Source: Bolinopsis microptera (lineage: Eukaryota; Ctenophora; Tentaculata; Lobata; Bolinopsidae). Taken from it: DNA of 64,000 nucleotides. Shown here in pieces: positions 24,531 to 35,477 of this stretch. The translations under genes were made by a program, and so were the position numbers. The notes beneath the pieces are model-generated. The model was given only the letters and a program-made list of their open reading frames with translations. It was not told the DNA's origin and did not search any database. Numbering within the stretch: position 1 is the first letter of the stretch; every line of letters begins with the position of its first letter. The stretch covers positions 13,171,453-13,235,452 of the forward strand of contig NC_087084.1 in assembly GCF_026151205.1 (NCBI RefSeq), written 5' to 3'.

Positions 24531-24660
24531 GATGGAAGATAACTTGAAGATAACTTGAAGTTCATAGCATTAGCGGTTCACTAAGGATGGAAGATAACTT
24601 AACAGTTCACCAAGGATGGAAGATAACTTGAAGTTAATAACAGTTCACCAAGGATGGAAT
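24531..24660. repeat. tandem repeat of AAGGATGGAAGATAACTTGA words
   Basis: Three to four diverged copies of a 45-60-bp unit containing GATGGAAGATAACTTGAAGTT and CAGTTCACCAAGG. Confidence 0.8.
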
Positions 24661-26051
24661 ATGTACAACAACAAGTGGTGCACTGCCTACTGGCTTATTA
24701 GGCAGTACACAGGGGTCCCGGGTCTGTTTCCGGGTATTACTATCCAAGTGCATAATTAGTACAATACCTAGCTAACTAGGTCACGTATCCTAGGTCACGT
24801 TCTAATCCTCCTTGCGTCCTAAGATGGCGTTTCTCTTGTATCGCGTATGGTTAAATTTCAAAATGTAATTAATATTATTTCAAAATATCAACCAGCTACA
24901 GTCTACACTTACAATATAAGGAGGAGGGTGGCGTCTGAAATCACGGTTAGTTTTATCGTTCTCCTCTCGGTATTAAATGTTATGTCTTTTTCGAGTGCTG
25001 ATTTTCATGTAAAAACTCTGCAAAACTTATTTGCAACTAACCCCTACCATAGTAAGTAACGAGGTACCCCGTCAAATTAAACAGTAAAAAGTTAAGTGAT
25101 TTAAGGCCTCGGCCGCGTTCCGAACTTAATTAGAATCAAGCTTATATAGAAATTAACTAATTTATTAGAAATAGAAAGCAATTTGTAAACCTTATGTTTT
25201 GACACCATGCTAACCAGTATTTTTAAATGAAAACGATTCTCGTTAAAACAAGGAAGAAAAAAACCGATTCTCGTAATAGGCTAACAGCTTAAAAAATGTA
25301 AAACAGACTAACAAGGCCTTTCCAAAGCTATGACTTACAAGGGCCTGAAATAACAATGATAATTAAAGACAAACATGCAGGTAAGTGTTACAGAGAGGAT
25401 CATCTTCAACATATTGGTTCACTAAAACTGATGCTTAACAAAATCTGATGCTCCTCTAAAACTGATGAAATTGTGGATTATAAGGAACTTTGCTCATTAC
25501 AGCAGAAAAATCAAGTAAGCGGCCCGTACTTGACCAACACTCAATGACAAAACAGAGTTCAATAGATAGACTCGTACGATTTTGATTTCGACCAAAAGTA
25601 ATATCGTTCGATTATGTATTTTATCTACTTTACTCAATGACAAAACAGAGTTCAATAGATAGACTCGTACGATTTTGATTTTCGACCAAAAGTAATATCG
25701 TTCGATTATCTATTTTATCTACTTTATCTTTTATCTTACGAATGTGCGCCGCCTTGTCTAATTTTCTTACTACTTCATTTTATCATTACAGCTCTGAAAC
25801 TGATCAGAAATAATCGGATATTTTCTTGAAAGAAATAAAAAACGGAATACTATTTGTTATCTTGGATAGGTCTGCAGACAAACTGTCTACTATTTAAAAC
25901 GTAATTTATCGCTTATCTTTGCGATAACGGTGCCCCCAACTCTCATCTATGCCAGTCAAATTATAATAGTAAAAAATCCGTTTATTCTCATTTATCGCAC
26001 TCTTATCTATTTCCTTTTTGAATGATAAGAGCAATTAATACGACACTTATC
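24661..26051. other. non-coding stretch with a 92-bp duplication
   Basis: Apart from the duplication at 25,540-25,727, the sequence holds no recognisable gene. A plus-strand frame at 24,847-25,059 is open for 70 codons but shows no family motif. Confidence 0.4.
25540..25727. repeat. 92-bp tandem duplication
   Basis: Two copies of a unit beginning ACTCAATGACAAAACAGAG, nearly identical (one T insertion and one G/C change). A recent local duplication. Confidence 0.95.
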
Positions 26052-26916
26052 GGCAGTATCGTGATAGCCCGACCACGGTCCGCGGACCACTGTCCGCGGA
26101 CCACTGTCCGCGGACCACTGTCTGCGGACCACTGTCTGCGGACCACTGTCTACCAGATCATATTACTGTATAATAACAGTATCCCCTGAATCAAGCAGGG
26201 TTCACATCATCCCCTGAGTCAAGCAGGGTTCACATCATCGCACGCGAATTCCAATCAGCGGTGGTGTCAAGGCTTATTAAACGATTAAGCAACCTTACGA
26301 GATCAGTTCACATCATGCAATATATAAAGAATAACTATTATCAGACTGCATCAATCATTTCTATCATCAACTCCTTCTTGAACAACTACAACTATGGTCT
26401 CAGAGAAAACGAAACGGATGAACTCAGCCCTACCCTGCGACCCTATCTCACCTCTCGACAAGTGGACTCAAGCTGGTAAAACCCTCATCGTCTCCAGAGC
26501 CAACCCAAGCTTCTGCGTTTTCTGCAACAAGAGGCATGCTGGTATATCATGCGCTGCTCTGTAGCATCTTCTGATGCCGGAGGTCTTATATACCACATTT
26601 TAATCGTAATCATTTATTTCATTGAGCAATCAATATTATTCGTAACTAATTATATTCGAGAGACCACATTTGAATCGTAATCAATAGTTTGATCCAGTAA
26701 TTTACTACGCTACAATTAATTATGCTAGTCGTAACTAATTGCATCCAAGATACCATTCATATGATATGGTAACCAATCAACTATTCACAAACACCTGTTG
26801 CTTGATTCAGGGGATACTGTTATTATACAGTAATATGATCTGGTAGACAGTGGTCCGCAGACAGTGGTCCGCGGACAGTAGTCCGCGGACCGTGGTCGGG
26901 CTATCTCGATACTGCC
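26052..26916. mobile_element. 865-bp non-autonomous DNA transposon with long TIRs and 8-bp target duplication
   Basis: Terminal inverted repeats begin GGCAGTATCG(T/A)GATAGCC. The left arm is 26,052-26,197 (146 bp) and the right arm 26,799-26,916 (118 bp). The 28-bp length difference equals two copies of a 14-bp subrepeat, CCGCGGACCACTGT, present in about five copies on the left and three on the right. The perfect 8-bp direct repeat CACTTATC flanks both ends (26,044-26,051 and 26,917-26,924). Eight-bp duplications are known for hAT, P and some other superfamilies, but these ends do not match their usual consensus, so the superfamily is left open. The interior has a two-copy 33-bp repeat next to the left arm and one small ORF (26,394-26,564). 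No transposase is present. Confidence 0.9.
26394..26564 (+). CDS. 56-codon ORF with a CCHC-type knuckle inside the TIR element
   Basis: ATG at 26,394 to TAG at 26,562-26,564. An in-frame stop lies directly upstream, so the start is well defined. Near the C terminus the protein reads FCVFCNKRHAGISC, spacing C-x2-C-x3-H-x4-C. This matches the zinc-knuckle pattern seen in gag proteins of some Pao/BEL retrotransposons. The rest (KTKRMNSALPCDPISPLDKW) is not recognised. It could be a captured fragment or an exon. Expression is not indicated by the sequence, and a chance match is possible at this length. Confidence 0.3.
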   Translation: MVSEKTKRMNSALPCDPISPLDKWTQAGKTLIVSRANPSFCVFCNKRHAGISCAAL

Positions 26917-26924
26917 CACTTATC

Positions 26925-27782
26925 TGTGTTTAGTCAATAAACAGCTTACTGTCAGAAAATTTAAAATTATCTCAATGAATGTAACGAACCCTGAAAACCC
27001 CTACATAGATTGGGAAGCCTATCTAGATTACCAGTGGTCCACTGTCAGAGCATATTTGAATATTTGGGTCCAAAAATATTTGCATCGAGTGAGTCTCATT
27101 TCTACGACTTTTGGCTTATAATGTAAGATAACTATAAGCAAAGAATGATTCCGTCAAATGAATTGATTGGTGCCTAGCATAGATGATTACAAACATTATT
27201 CGTAAATCTCGTCCCTACCTCTGACTGGTTGATGAATTTCCTCTGTGTTCCTTAATTTACACACTAAATAGGGAACGTAGTTTTTCCAGAAATTTTCGCG
27301 ATACAATTTTCCAAATTTTGAGATAGTGTATTCCTGCATTTCAACTCCTTTTGAGTTCCTTGGTAAATAAACACAAAATTTCAAATTAATCCTTGACTAA
27401 TATTTCATTTTCATGATATTCTTCGGTCATCTAAACCAGTGCTTAGTGCTTACAATTTTCTTTGACATCTTCTGTAAGTTTATGGTCTGTAGGTTTTACT
27501 ACTGTAGGTTTTACTACTCCTAGCAGGTAGATAGCCCCGGAGAAATATAACGATATCTGGCCGTTAGTTCAAAAGCCAAACCGTACAGAATTCAAATCCC
27601 CGAAACGGGAGCTAAGTATTGTTTCTGATAATATCCGAAATTGTGTTGAAATGATCTTTTGTCAGGCTATTCACTATTACTGACTTAAAGACAACTTAAC
27701 ACGTCAGCTAGACTCGGGCCCTTAATGCTACAACACACCTAATCGAGACCACGGAGTTAAACGATCGTGTGAGGTTCACTTC
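26925..27782. other. non-coding stretch, nothing recognised
   Basis: A region near 27,530-27,610 has a TTCAAATCCCC word like a tRNA B box, but the stems do not pair as a cloverleaf. Confidence 0.4.
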
Positions 27783-28260
27783 TTAAGAGGGCCGGGGGGG
27801 GGGGGGGGGGGGGGGGGGGGGCGGGGGGCCTTCATCAAAATTATCTCGAGATTGACTTTATAATTGTTTCTGATAGAGGGGAGTGATATCAATCAGCTGC
27901 TTTTGGTCCCATGGAAAAATTTTGTTCCTAGCCGAAATTATGGCCGGTCAAAGGTCAGCGCTTATATGTAATTGTATTGTGCAAGCGATTTTGAATTGTG
28001 CGTCCTGAAAATCGAGTCTAAAATTCTATCTACTCCTACATTTTTTAACAATCACCCCCAAACTTTCAGGATATGTTCTGGTATAGGCACCATTCAGAAA
28101 AGATCGCTTTTAAAAATTTTTTATTTAATTTTGAAAATCTTGGACCTCGTTTTTTGACAATTGTTGAGTTCGAAGGCTTTCAAAATTGAATAAAATTTGT
28201 TTAAAGGCCTATCTCAAAATTTTGTCTGACCCCTCCCCCCCCCCCTCCCGGCCCCCTTAA
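27783..28260. mobile_element. 470-bp TTAA-flanked element with G-rich TIRs
   Basis: TTAA at 27,783-27,786 and 28,257-28,260 brackets a unit whose ends are complementary: G(A/G)GGGCCGGGGG on the left and CCCGGCCCCC on the right. The left end runs into a G tract of about 30 bases. TTAA targets are typical of piggyBac and Kolobok transposons. The interior is AT-rich and non-coding, with a purine/pyrimidine-biased sequence ending GTCTGACCCCTCC. A 52-bp relative with the same ends is at 33,825-33,876. No transposase is encoded, so it would be mobilised in trans. Confidence 0.7.
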
Positions 28261-29137
28261 ACAGCTCAACCTCATAGACAGCTCCACCACCTTGGAAGGT
28301 ATTCTTTGGAATATGGATCAGTGTTACCAAGTGTGCAGCTTGTGCATCTCGCTATGGTCACCTCATGAGACGTTACCTACGGGCCACGCTTTTACCGTTA
28401 GACACGGTCTAGATTTATCGGTAATGGCTCTCATTTCTCATAATGACGATATATTTTCTCAGAATCAGATCATCAAGTTTACTTAGATCATCAATTATCT
28501 ATTTTGGGCAATTTGTAAATATTAACAACAGTTTAGCTTTATGAATTCAATCTAATTTTCGCAGAACTGTAAGAAAGATCGACTACTGTAAATAAGTGTG
28601 CTAGAGTCCCTTACCCCAGGAACAAAAGAAAAGATTATTTTGCCCAAAAATCGCGATACCGCGATTTTTAACAGACTATACATAAGACTATACATAAAAT
28701 TTGTCGCAAATAATGGGAAAAATCGCGATTTCCTGCCTTACCATGATCTTTAGTCCCTTATTAGCTACAATAACATCATAACACCAAAAAACAAAATTGT
28801 TCAAAAATGAGGATTTGTTGATTACTGGGGACGAAATCAATCAATCTTCATATAGTGAGTGGAGACCCCCTCAAGAGAGCGAAAACCGCAACATAGAAAT
28901 GAGAATCGTGTGAACGCGATTAGAGTTTATGAGTTGGAACAGGGGCCTGCTGTCTGTAGCTCTATTCAGTATTATTTAGCACTATTCATATATGCCAGAG
29001 TAGTAATTTAAATGTGAGTTAGTAAAGGTTTTTAATGAGGGAGCTACAATGTTTTTAACAATACTTTTACTCAAACTATTGTTAAGCAGAACTGTTTCAA
29101 ACTGCTAATAATATCTAATTAATTAGAATTGTAGAGG
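28261..29137. other. non-coding stretch containing a decayed MITE
   Basis: Apart from the element at 28,617-28,755 nothing is supported. Confidence 0.4.
28617..28755. mobile_element. decayed relative of the 23.5-kb hAT-like MITE
   Basis: Shares with 23,552-23,701 the core words CAAAAATCGCGATACCGCG and ACATAAAATTTGTCGCAAAT in the same order. The left end (CAGGAACAAAAG) and right end (CTTTAGTCCCT) are eroded versions of the same terminal repeat. No target duplication is clear. Confidence 0.65.
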
Positions 29138-29139
29138 GT

Positions 29140-29268
29140 GTGGTTCTGTACTGTTAACGGTACAGACCGTACAGTTAACGGCACAGACCGTACAGTTAAC
29201 AGTACAGACCGTACAGTTAACAGTACAGACCGTACAGTTAACGGTACAGACCGTACTGTTCACAGTAC
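29140..29268. repeat. 20-bp minisatellite with palindromic words
   Basis: About six copies of a 20-bp unit, ACAGACCGTACAGTTAACGG and variants. GTTAAC is palindromic. The array is bracketed by direct copies of CAGAACTGTTTCAAACT at about 29,090 and 29,269. Confidence 0.9.
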
Positions 29269-29587
29269 AGAACTGTTTCAAACTATTATTAGAAATAATC
29301 TGACTGCTGCTGTGGTACAAAACAATTAAACGTACAGTAAAACCACGATTTACCGGGAAAAGGAACCATCCGCGACTTTTGTTACCTCACCAAATCCGCG
29401 ACCTATCACATGCTTGATTTGAGACTAGTGCTATTTTATTAACTGCCATGTGACATACAAAACCCATTTTATATACTGAAAATAAACAAAAAGCCGTGAA
29501 CTTTACCTCTTAAGTCATAATATACGATATTGGAAAAAGGCAGGAACCTTCGTTTGTACTATAATAATGTGCACAAGTTATCGCCGG

Positions 29588-29595
29588 TATAAATA
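29588..29595 (+). promoter_or_regulatory. TATA box upstream of the repeat ORF
   Basis: TATAAATA lies 48 bp before the ATG at 29,644, a spacing that would leave a 5' leader of roughly 20-25 bases. Only the motif supports it. Confidence 0.3.
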
Positions 29596-29643
29596 GAATA
29601 TGTCCTAACAAATAAAGGCAATGTTTTTGTATAGTTATCTACG

Positions 29644-30183
29644 ATGGAGGATTATAAATGTTGGGAGACCTGCCACTGCAGTTTATTTAAGTGTGAGAAC
29701 TATAGCAATATCAAGAGACTGAGATTCAAGACTCTCACACCAACGAGTCTCACACCGACGAGTCCTACGCCGACGAGTCTCACACCGACGAGTCCTACGC
29801 CGACGAGTCTCACGCCGACGAGTCCTACACCAACGAGTCTCACGCCGACGAGTCCCACACCGACGAGTCTCACACCGACGAGTCTCACACCGACGACTCT
29901 CACACCGACGAGTCTCACGCCGACGAGTCCCACACCGACGAGTCTCACACCGACGAGTCTCACGCCGACGAGTCCCACACCGACGAGTCTCACGCCGACG
30001 AGTCTCACGCCGACGAGTCTCACGCCGACGAGTCTCACGCCGACGACTCTCACACCGACGACTCTCACACCGACGAATCCCAGACCTCCCACTGCGAGAA
30101 ATGAGAGGAAACAACTTACAACGTCGGAGAGAACCAGCTTCTCTTGTATCACCCTCCCGGGTGGAGACACCAGGTTATGCTAG
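29644..30183 (+). CDS. hypothetical Thr/Pro-rich pentapeptide-repeat protein
   Basis: A 179-residue frame starts at ATG 29,644. A 30-residue unique N terminus with five cysteines (CWETCHCSLFKC) is followed by about 22 tandem copies of a pentapeptide of the SLTPT / SPTPT type, then a basic unique tail ending PGGDTRLC. The repeat is a 15-bp minisatellite at 29,738-30,082, so the frame is automatically preserved by copy-number change. The opposite strand is also open in two frames for the same reason. A TATAAATA upstream is mildly supportive. No signal peptide is visible. Thr/Pro/Ser repeats recall mucin-like or cell-wall-like stalks, but this may equally be an untranslated minisatellite. Confidence 0.25.
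   Translation: MEDYKCWETCHCSLFKCENYSNIKRLRFKTLTPTSLTPTSPTPTSLTPTSPTPTSLTPTSPTPTSLTPTSPTPTSLTPTSLTPTTLTPTSLTPTSPTPTSLTPTSLTPTSPTPTSLTPTSLTPTSLTPTSLTPTTLTPTTLTPTNPRPPTARNERKQLTTSERTSFSCITLPGGDTRLC
29738..30082. repeat. 15-bp minisatellite (ACGAGTCTCACACCG)n
   Basis: About 22 tandem copies with T/C variation at a few fixed positions (CTCACACCG, CTCACGCCG, CCTACGCCG). No copy carries a stop in the plus-strand frame described above. Confidence 0.95.
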
Positions 30184-30537
30184 ATCGTAATAACAGAAAC
30201 ATCATCGCAACGTGGGTACCACTCCCTCATATCTGAAGGCAACTGATGCAGACTGCAGATATAGCCGGTCCTTCTTTTGCAATAGCGCGTTATAAATAAC
30301 TGGTAGGTATTGAATAATTTATTTATGCGGGAACGCCCCCTCTCTCCTGGCCCTCCCAGCTCGATCTTTATCTAACTTACCGTTTTCAATCAGTAACTGA
30401 CCAAGAAATGTTAAACTGTTCATTATCAAATATCTTAAGAATGTCATACAAAAAATCAAATTCATCCTGGTGTAAATCGAACAAAAAATGTTCCTTAATT
30501 CGTTATTAATTTACCAAAAACTAAACATAAATCGGTC
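30184..30537. other. non-coding spacer between two minisatellites
   Basis: Nothing recognised. No clear AATAAA signal closely follows the repeat ORF. Confidence 0.4.
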
Positions 30538-30737
30538 ACAAGTACAGTGCACAATTACAGTGCACAAGTGCAGTGCACAAGTGCAGTGCACAAGTACAGT
30601 GCGCAAGTACAGTGCACAAGTACAGTGCGCAAGTACAGTGCACAAGTACAGTGCACAAGTACAGTGCACAAGTACAGTGCACAAGTACAGTGCACAAGTA
30701 CAGTGCACAAGTACAGTGCACAAGTACAGTGCAAACA
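30538..30737. repeat. 13-bp minisatellite (AGTACAGTGCACA)n
   Basis: About fifteen copies of a 13-bp unit with GCGC/GTGC variants, containing the palindrome GTGCAC. As 13 is not a multiple of three, each strand reads the same 13-residue repeat in all frames without stops, which explains the many overlapping open frames here. Confidence 0.95.
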
Positions 30738-33136
30738 GTAGCTTTTGTTCTCAAAGCAATAGATATAATGTATCTGACCACGAAAGCAGAAGCAAGAGAT
30801 TTAATTTCCGAAAGAGACAAGTTACACGCGTAAGAAAAATTTACACGCTCGAGTAGAGTGAGTTTGAACGCGCAGACCGCCAAATAATTTCGACGTTCGT
30901 TAGTTCTACACAACGAAACAAAAAAACGTACGTGGACTGCGCAGGTCACTCCATTAAATTTTCGTTCGGTGCTGCGCGTTCCGACAAAGCCATATGCAAG
31001 ATTGCAAGAAATCAACACAGAGGATAATATATTCTCTGTTTTATGGGCTGTGGCCTGTGGCACGGCCCCCATCCTGTAATTTGCATATTATCGAGCTATT
31101 ACCAGTATTATTCTATCTTAGGCAAAACCCTAAAACATCTTAAGATGGTTTACTTTATTAAGATCTAATATTAAAAAGTATCTTCATAAAAACTACTGTA
31201 ATCATTATATTTAAATACCAAACACATAAACATAACCACTCTAAACCGGTAAGATACAGATTAGGGCAAGCGTGCCACAGATTGGTGCAAGAAATGGGGG
31301 AATGCAAGAAATATTGAGAATACACCTCCTCAATCAAGTTTTCACAACATAGATTTATTATAAGGGCTTAGGAATGTCTTTAATCTCATTATGGCAGTAC
31401 GTATCTATATATCTATCAAATTATCATAGAAGACAGACAGCATTATGCTCACTTACCTAATTTTTAAGGAGTGCTGTGATCGAGTGATAGATATTTACGT
31501 CAACTTTGAAGGGAACATTTCTTTCTACCCAAAAGAATAGATACCTTGTTACCTTTTAACATTTAATGCGACAACATTTAAAATTTGTTTCTAGACATTT
31601 GAGCTTTGATTTTGCTCGACCTATATAAATCATGTCAATGATAACCTCTTAACTCTAAAAATAAAAGTATCATAGATGATAAACCTTTGTTCGTGTACAT
31701 TCTAAGCTAACGATAAAGCCCAAACATTGGAGAGTTCATACCCCTAGTTTAAGTTTAGTTGAACATACCTCGTCGATTAACTTACATTCTAAACTATTTC
31801 AGCACAGTACAAACACCGTAAAATGTATGCACGATTTTGGATGTAATTACTCACATCTAACGACAAAGTTTCCACGTTTGCAATTATGCAGCTCTCTTGC
31901 GAGAGTAAAAGTAAAAATAGTAGAGATCACACCATAACAGTAACATAATCTTTAACACTGTTAAAGTACACCCCGCCCTGAAACACTCAAACCACTTACT
32001 TAACTCTCATTAAATATTTTGTAATATAATTTCTGATATAATTTATTAACATTATTTTAATCTGCAAGGTGACTCCCTTGTGGATGGCTATACATGACTA
32101 CCATCAAACCACTTAACTTACTTAACTGCCTGATATTTTATCTTGGTCATGTTAGCTACATGGTGTCAAAATTTTAAAATTAGCCCTTAAAATCTAACAA
32201 ATAGGTCAAATAGTTCGATTTTTCTTTTAAAACTTTTATGACACTTTTATAAAATGGATATTTGTTTACGTGGATCAATAACCTCATAAGTAAGGCATTA
32301 GAAAATTTAAAAAGAAAATTTGTACGAGTCAGCTTTTTGTCTTAGATCTCTTCAAACCCACGAAACCTAAAAACTGGAAAAACGCCAAAGAAGAAAGCCC
32401 TTTAATCGAATGAAAACGAAATTAACGAATGATCTTATTGATCTATCGTGATTACTGCTAGAATTGAAGATTGAGACAGGAGTTACAAATCTTTAGTTCG
32501 TAGAATATTGAATATTAAGTGATTTGCTATTTAGAGTTAGAGCTAAAATAATCACCACGAATAAACTTGAACTGAGATCATGAGCCACTTTAATCCACCA
32601 AATAACTAAGTTCAGGTTTAATACTGACTTTACTCTTATTGGTGATATAATTTGTACACTCCTTATATGGGCATCACGTGTGATATAATTTGGTCATTTT
32701 ATGGACCACCTAAGTCTGTCTACCCTCTCTTTTAAATGTTTGTTCTTTAACTAAACCCAGGATTATTTTGCCTCACAATACTAACTAAATACTATTATTT
32801 TGTGCTCTGATTTGTGTCGATTTAACTGATATGAGTGGGGACTATAAACAGTGATAAAACTAAATATATTGTACACCGTACTGTTTGTCAAACAGCGCAA
32901 TCTTTAATTTATACAACACTGAAGTTGGACTAATTTATTTTTCGTATTATTGGGCATTTTTAGCATAATTAGCACGGTATTAATGTGACAAAAATAAAGA
33001 CTGTGTGTAAATGATAAAAAGTGTGAAGAACACAGTTGCAACGTATTTACAAACATTGTGCTACATAACGTAACTTAAAACTTCAGAAACCAATTCTTGT
33101 AAGACGTATGTAAACTGTAAAGTGTAAAATATAGTA
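30738..33136. other. non-coding stretch, nothing recognised
   Basis: AT-rich. Apart from the motif pair at 32,661-32,680, no gene or repeat is supported. A minus-strand frame to 31,072 is only an extension of the minisatellite frame into unique sequence. Confidence 0.4.
32661..32680. promoter_or_regulatory. CArG box next to E-box
   Basis: CCTTATATGG, a perfect CC(A/T)6GG serum-response-factor site, lies four bases from CACGTG. TGATATAATTTG words flank the pair on both sides. There is no gene nearby, so function is speculative. Confidence 0.2.
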
Positions 33137-33302
33137 GGGCGGGGACCGAGAGTGCCCATTTTCCCACGGTTCTTCACATATTGTCAATCTGTCATGTACA
33201 GTCATATATTGTCGTATATTGTCGAATCTTGTCGAATATTGTCATAGTTTGTCATATTTTGTCGTTTATTGTCATGACAATGGGCACTCTCGGTTCCTGC
33301 CC
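33137..33302. mobile_element. 166-bp inverted-repeat unit enclosing a 10-bp repeat
   Basis: The 24-bp arms (33,137-33,160 and 33,279-33,302) share ACCGAGAGTGCCCATT and differ at two positions. Between them lies a diverged 10-bp array of GTCGTATATT words (about 33,181-33,272). No target duplication is evident, so it may be a MITE or a local foldback. Opposed GGGCACTCTC words near 14,236 and 14,318 may be remnants of a relative. Confidence 0.55.
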
Positions 33303-33820
33303 CTTGTAGGCTGAATCCATCTTTTGCACTGTGGCTTTTTACACAGTGAATGATCAAATAGGAATAATGACGTAACGAAATGATCAGTGTTCAATAAATA
33401 ATGACAGATACTTGACTTATAATTAATCTTTTAATAAAATAAATTACTTACTTAATTAAGTAAATTAATCTTTCATTTGATTGTGTAACTTAAGCACAAA
33501 AGATTCGTTTTGCAAAACATTTTGTTCACACATATCATATTTAGCTTGCCACTTTCATCAAGAAATTATGTAACTTCATTACAACTACCAGCTCAATACG
33601 ACACGAAAAATATACATGTTAGTCACTTTATATTTGATGAATAAAGACACGTGGGAGTATGTTTACATAAACATAAACTTTAGACAACAACATAATATGC
33701 ATTATGCATTATTCAAGAAGGAAGGGAAAAACATTTGATTAAGTTACAATCATAAAATCTCGTCCACTACGTCCAGTATATTTACGCACGTGGGTCTTTC
33801 AAAAAACCGCAGTCGATTTC

Positions 33821-33880
33821 TTAAGGGGGCCGGGGGGGTCTTCATCAAAAGACCCCCCCCCTCCCCCCCGGCCCCCTTAA
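33821..33880. mobile_element. 52-bp deletion derivative of the TTAA element
   Basis: TTAA at both ends (33,821-33,824 and 33,877-33,880) encloses only the two termini of the 27.8-kb element. The left end runs GGGGGCCGGGGGG to TCTTCATCAAAA. The right end runs GACCCC to CGGCCCCC. The result is a near-perfect hairpin with an AT-rich loop. It appears to be an internal deletion that left just the ends. Confidence 0.75.
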
Positions 33881-35477
33881 ACCACCCAATTTAAAACCAG
33901 TCTGGTGTCCGGAGGTATTTCAAACATAAGGTATTTCTATAGATAGAAGGAAACTGCAGTGGCCAGGAGAGTAAACAACTTAATAACTGCGGTTTTGTGA
34001 TAATAATATCTCTTCACGCAGTAATTTCACATATTAATTTTCGGGGAAAGATAACCCAAAAACCCCCTTTTTTAACTTTGGGGAAATTTGGGAAACAATT
34101 TTTAAAAAAAGGGGTTTTTATCTTTAATGTGTGCTTTTAGGAATTTCTGATTTTAAATTGTTTTATAAAAGTAAATAAAAAAAAGGAAAGCGCATGGGCC
34201 CCATATTTAAAGTGCAATGCGTGGGAATTCTTTAAAAACCCAAAAAAAAAAATAAAATTTTTTTTTTTATTAATTTTTGTTACTAATTAAAAAGGGTTTT
34301 TTGTTTAAATTTTTATTTTTGGGCCCCCTCCCAGGATTATATTAAGGTTTTAAAAAACTTCGAACCCGGGTTTTATGTCCTTTTTTTCACATTAAAATTT
34401 TGAAAGTTTTTTTTTAGCTCAATTTTTAAAAAAAAAGATCAGAAAGTTTTGTAAAGACTTAAAAAAAAACCCCCTTTGCTGGGTTTAGGGGGGAAAATCG
34501 GCGGGAAATCGGTTTTTTACGGTTATTTTAAACTTTATTTTTAAATTAAAAAAATCGATTTGTAAAATCTAAAAACCCTTAAAGTAAAATTTAAAAGACT
34601 CCCCTTTAAAAAAAATTTTAAAAAGGGAATAAATAATAACCAAAAAAAAACTTTTTTTTAAAAAAAGAAAAAGCCCTTTATTCTCATTGCGTGTGGGAAA
34701 ACAAAACTTTTTCCCCATTGTACTAACTCGACACCCCCTAAAGTTTATCTTTTCTGTTTAAAAAGTTCGTTCCCATTTAAAGAAACCCCATGATTAAAAC
34801 AATGTAATGGTATTTAATTTTGTTTTTATCCTTTTAAAGAGTGAAATTTTCCCCCAAATATTGTAAAAATTTCAGGGGGGGAGGGATAAGTTTGAGGGAG
34901 AATAAGTCAGTCCAACCATGGGCTCGGGACAAAAAAAAAAATGTTTTTTTTGCTTAATTTTAAAAAAGTAAAATAATTTTCTTTTCACAAATGTCTTAAT
35001 CCCAATTTTTATAATTTAAAAATTTATAAATTTAAAGGAAGTAATTAATAATTTTTCGATTTTCACGAAGCCCCTTTTTAAAACCCTCCGTTTTTACAAT
35101 TAATATTTCATACGGGAGGATCACACATATCAAACACTTTTTAAAGTTTAGGTTTGTTTTTGTAAGCACCCCGGATTAAAATAAGTAAATTAACCCGTTT
35201 AAAAATTTTAAAGTTAAAAGTCAAAAATAAAAAAAAATAATTTTTAAGGTTATTTTTTTGAGTCCCAAGTTTTCAGTTTAAACCCGGTTTGCCCCGAGAT
35301 TTTAGGAGAAATTTTGAATAACTTAATGCCCTTGTTTTTTTTTGAAAAAGGGGAGGGCCGATTCAGGAATTTTTTCCCCTTTAAAGCTGACTTGGTAGAA
35401 AACCCCAACCCGAAGTGTCGGGGTTACTTTAATTTTGGGGGGTTTTTTTTTTATTGTTTTTAAGGGGGGTTATTTTA

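Noticed and set aside
27530-27610. possible tRNA
   Set aside because: A TTCAAATCCCC word resembles a B box, but acceptor and anticodon stems do not pair and no A box fits.
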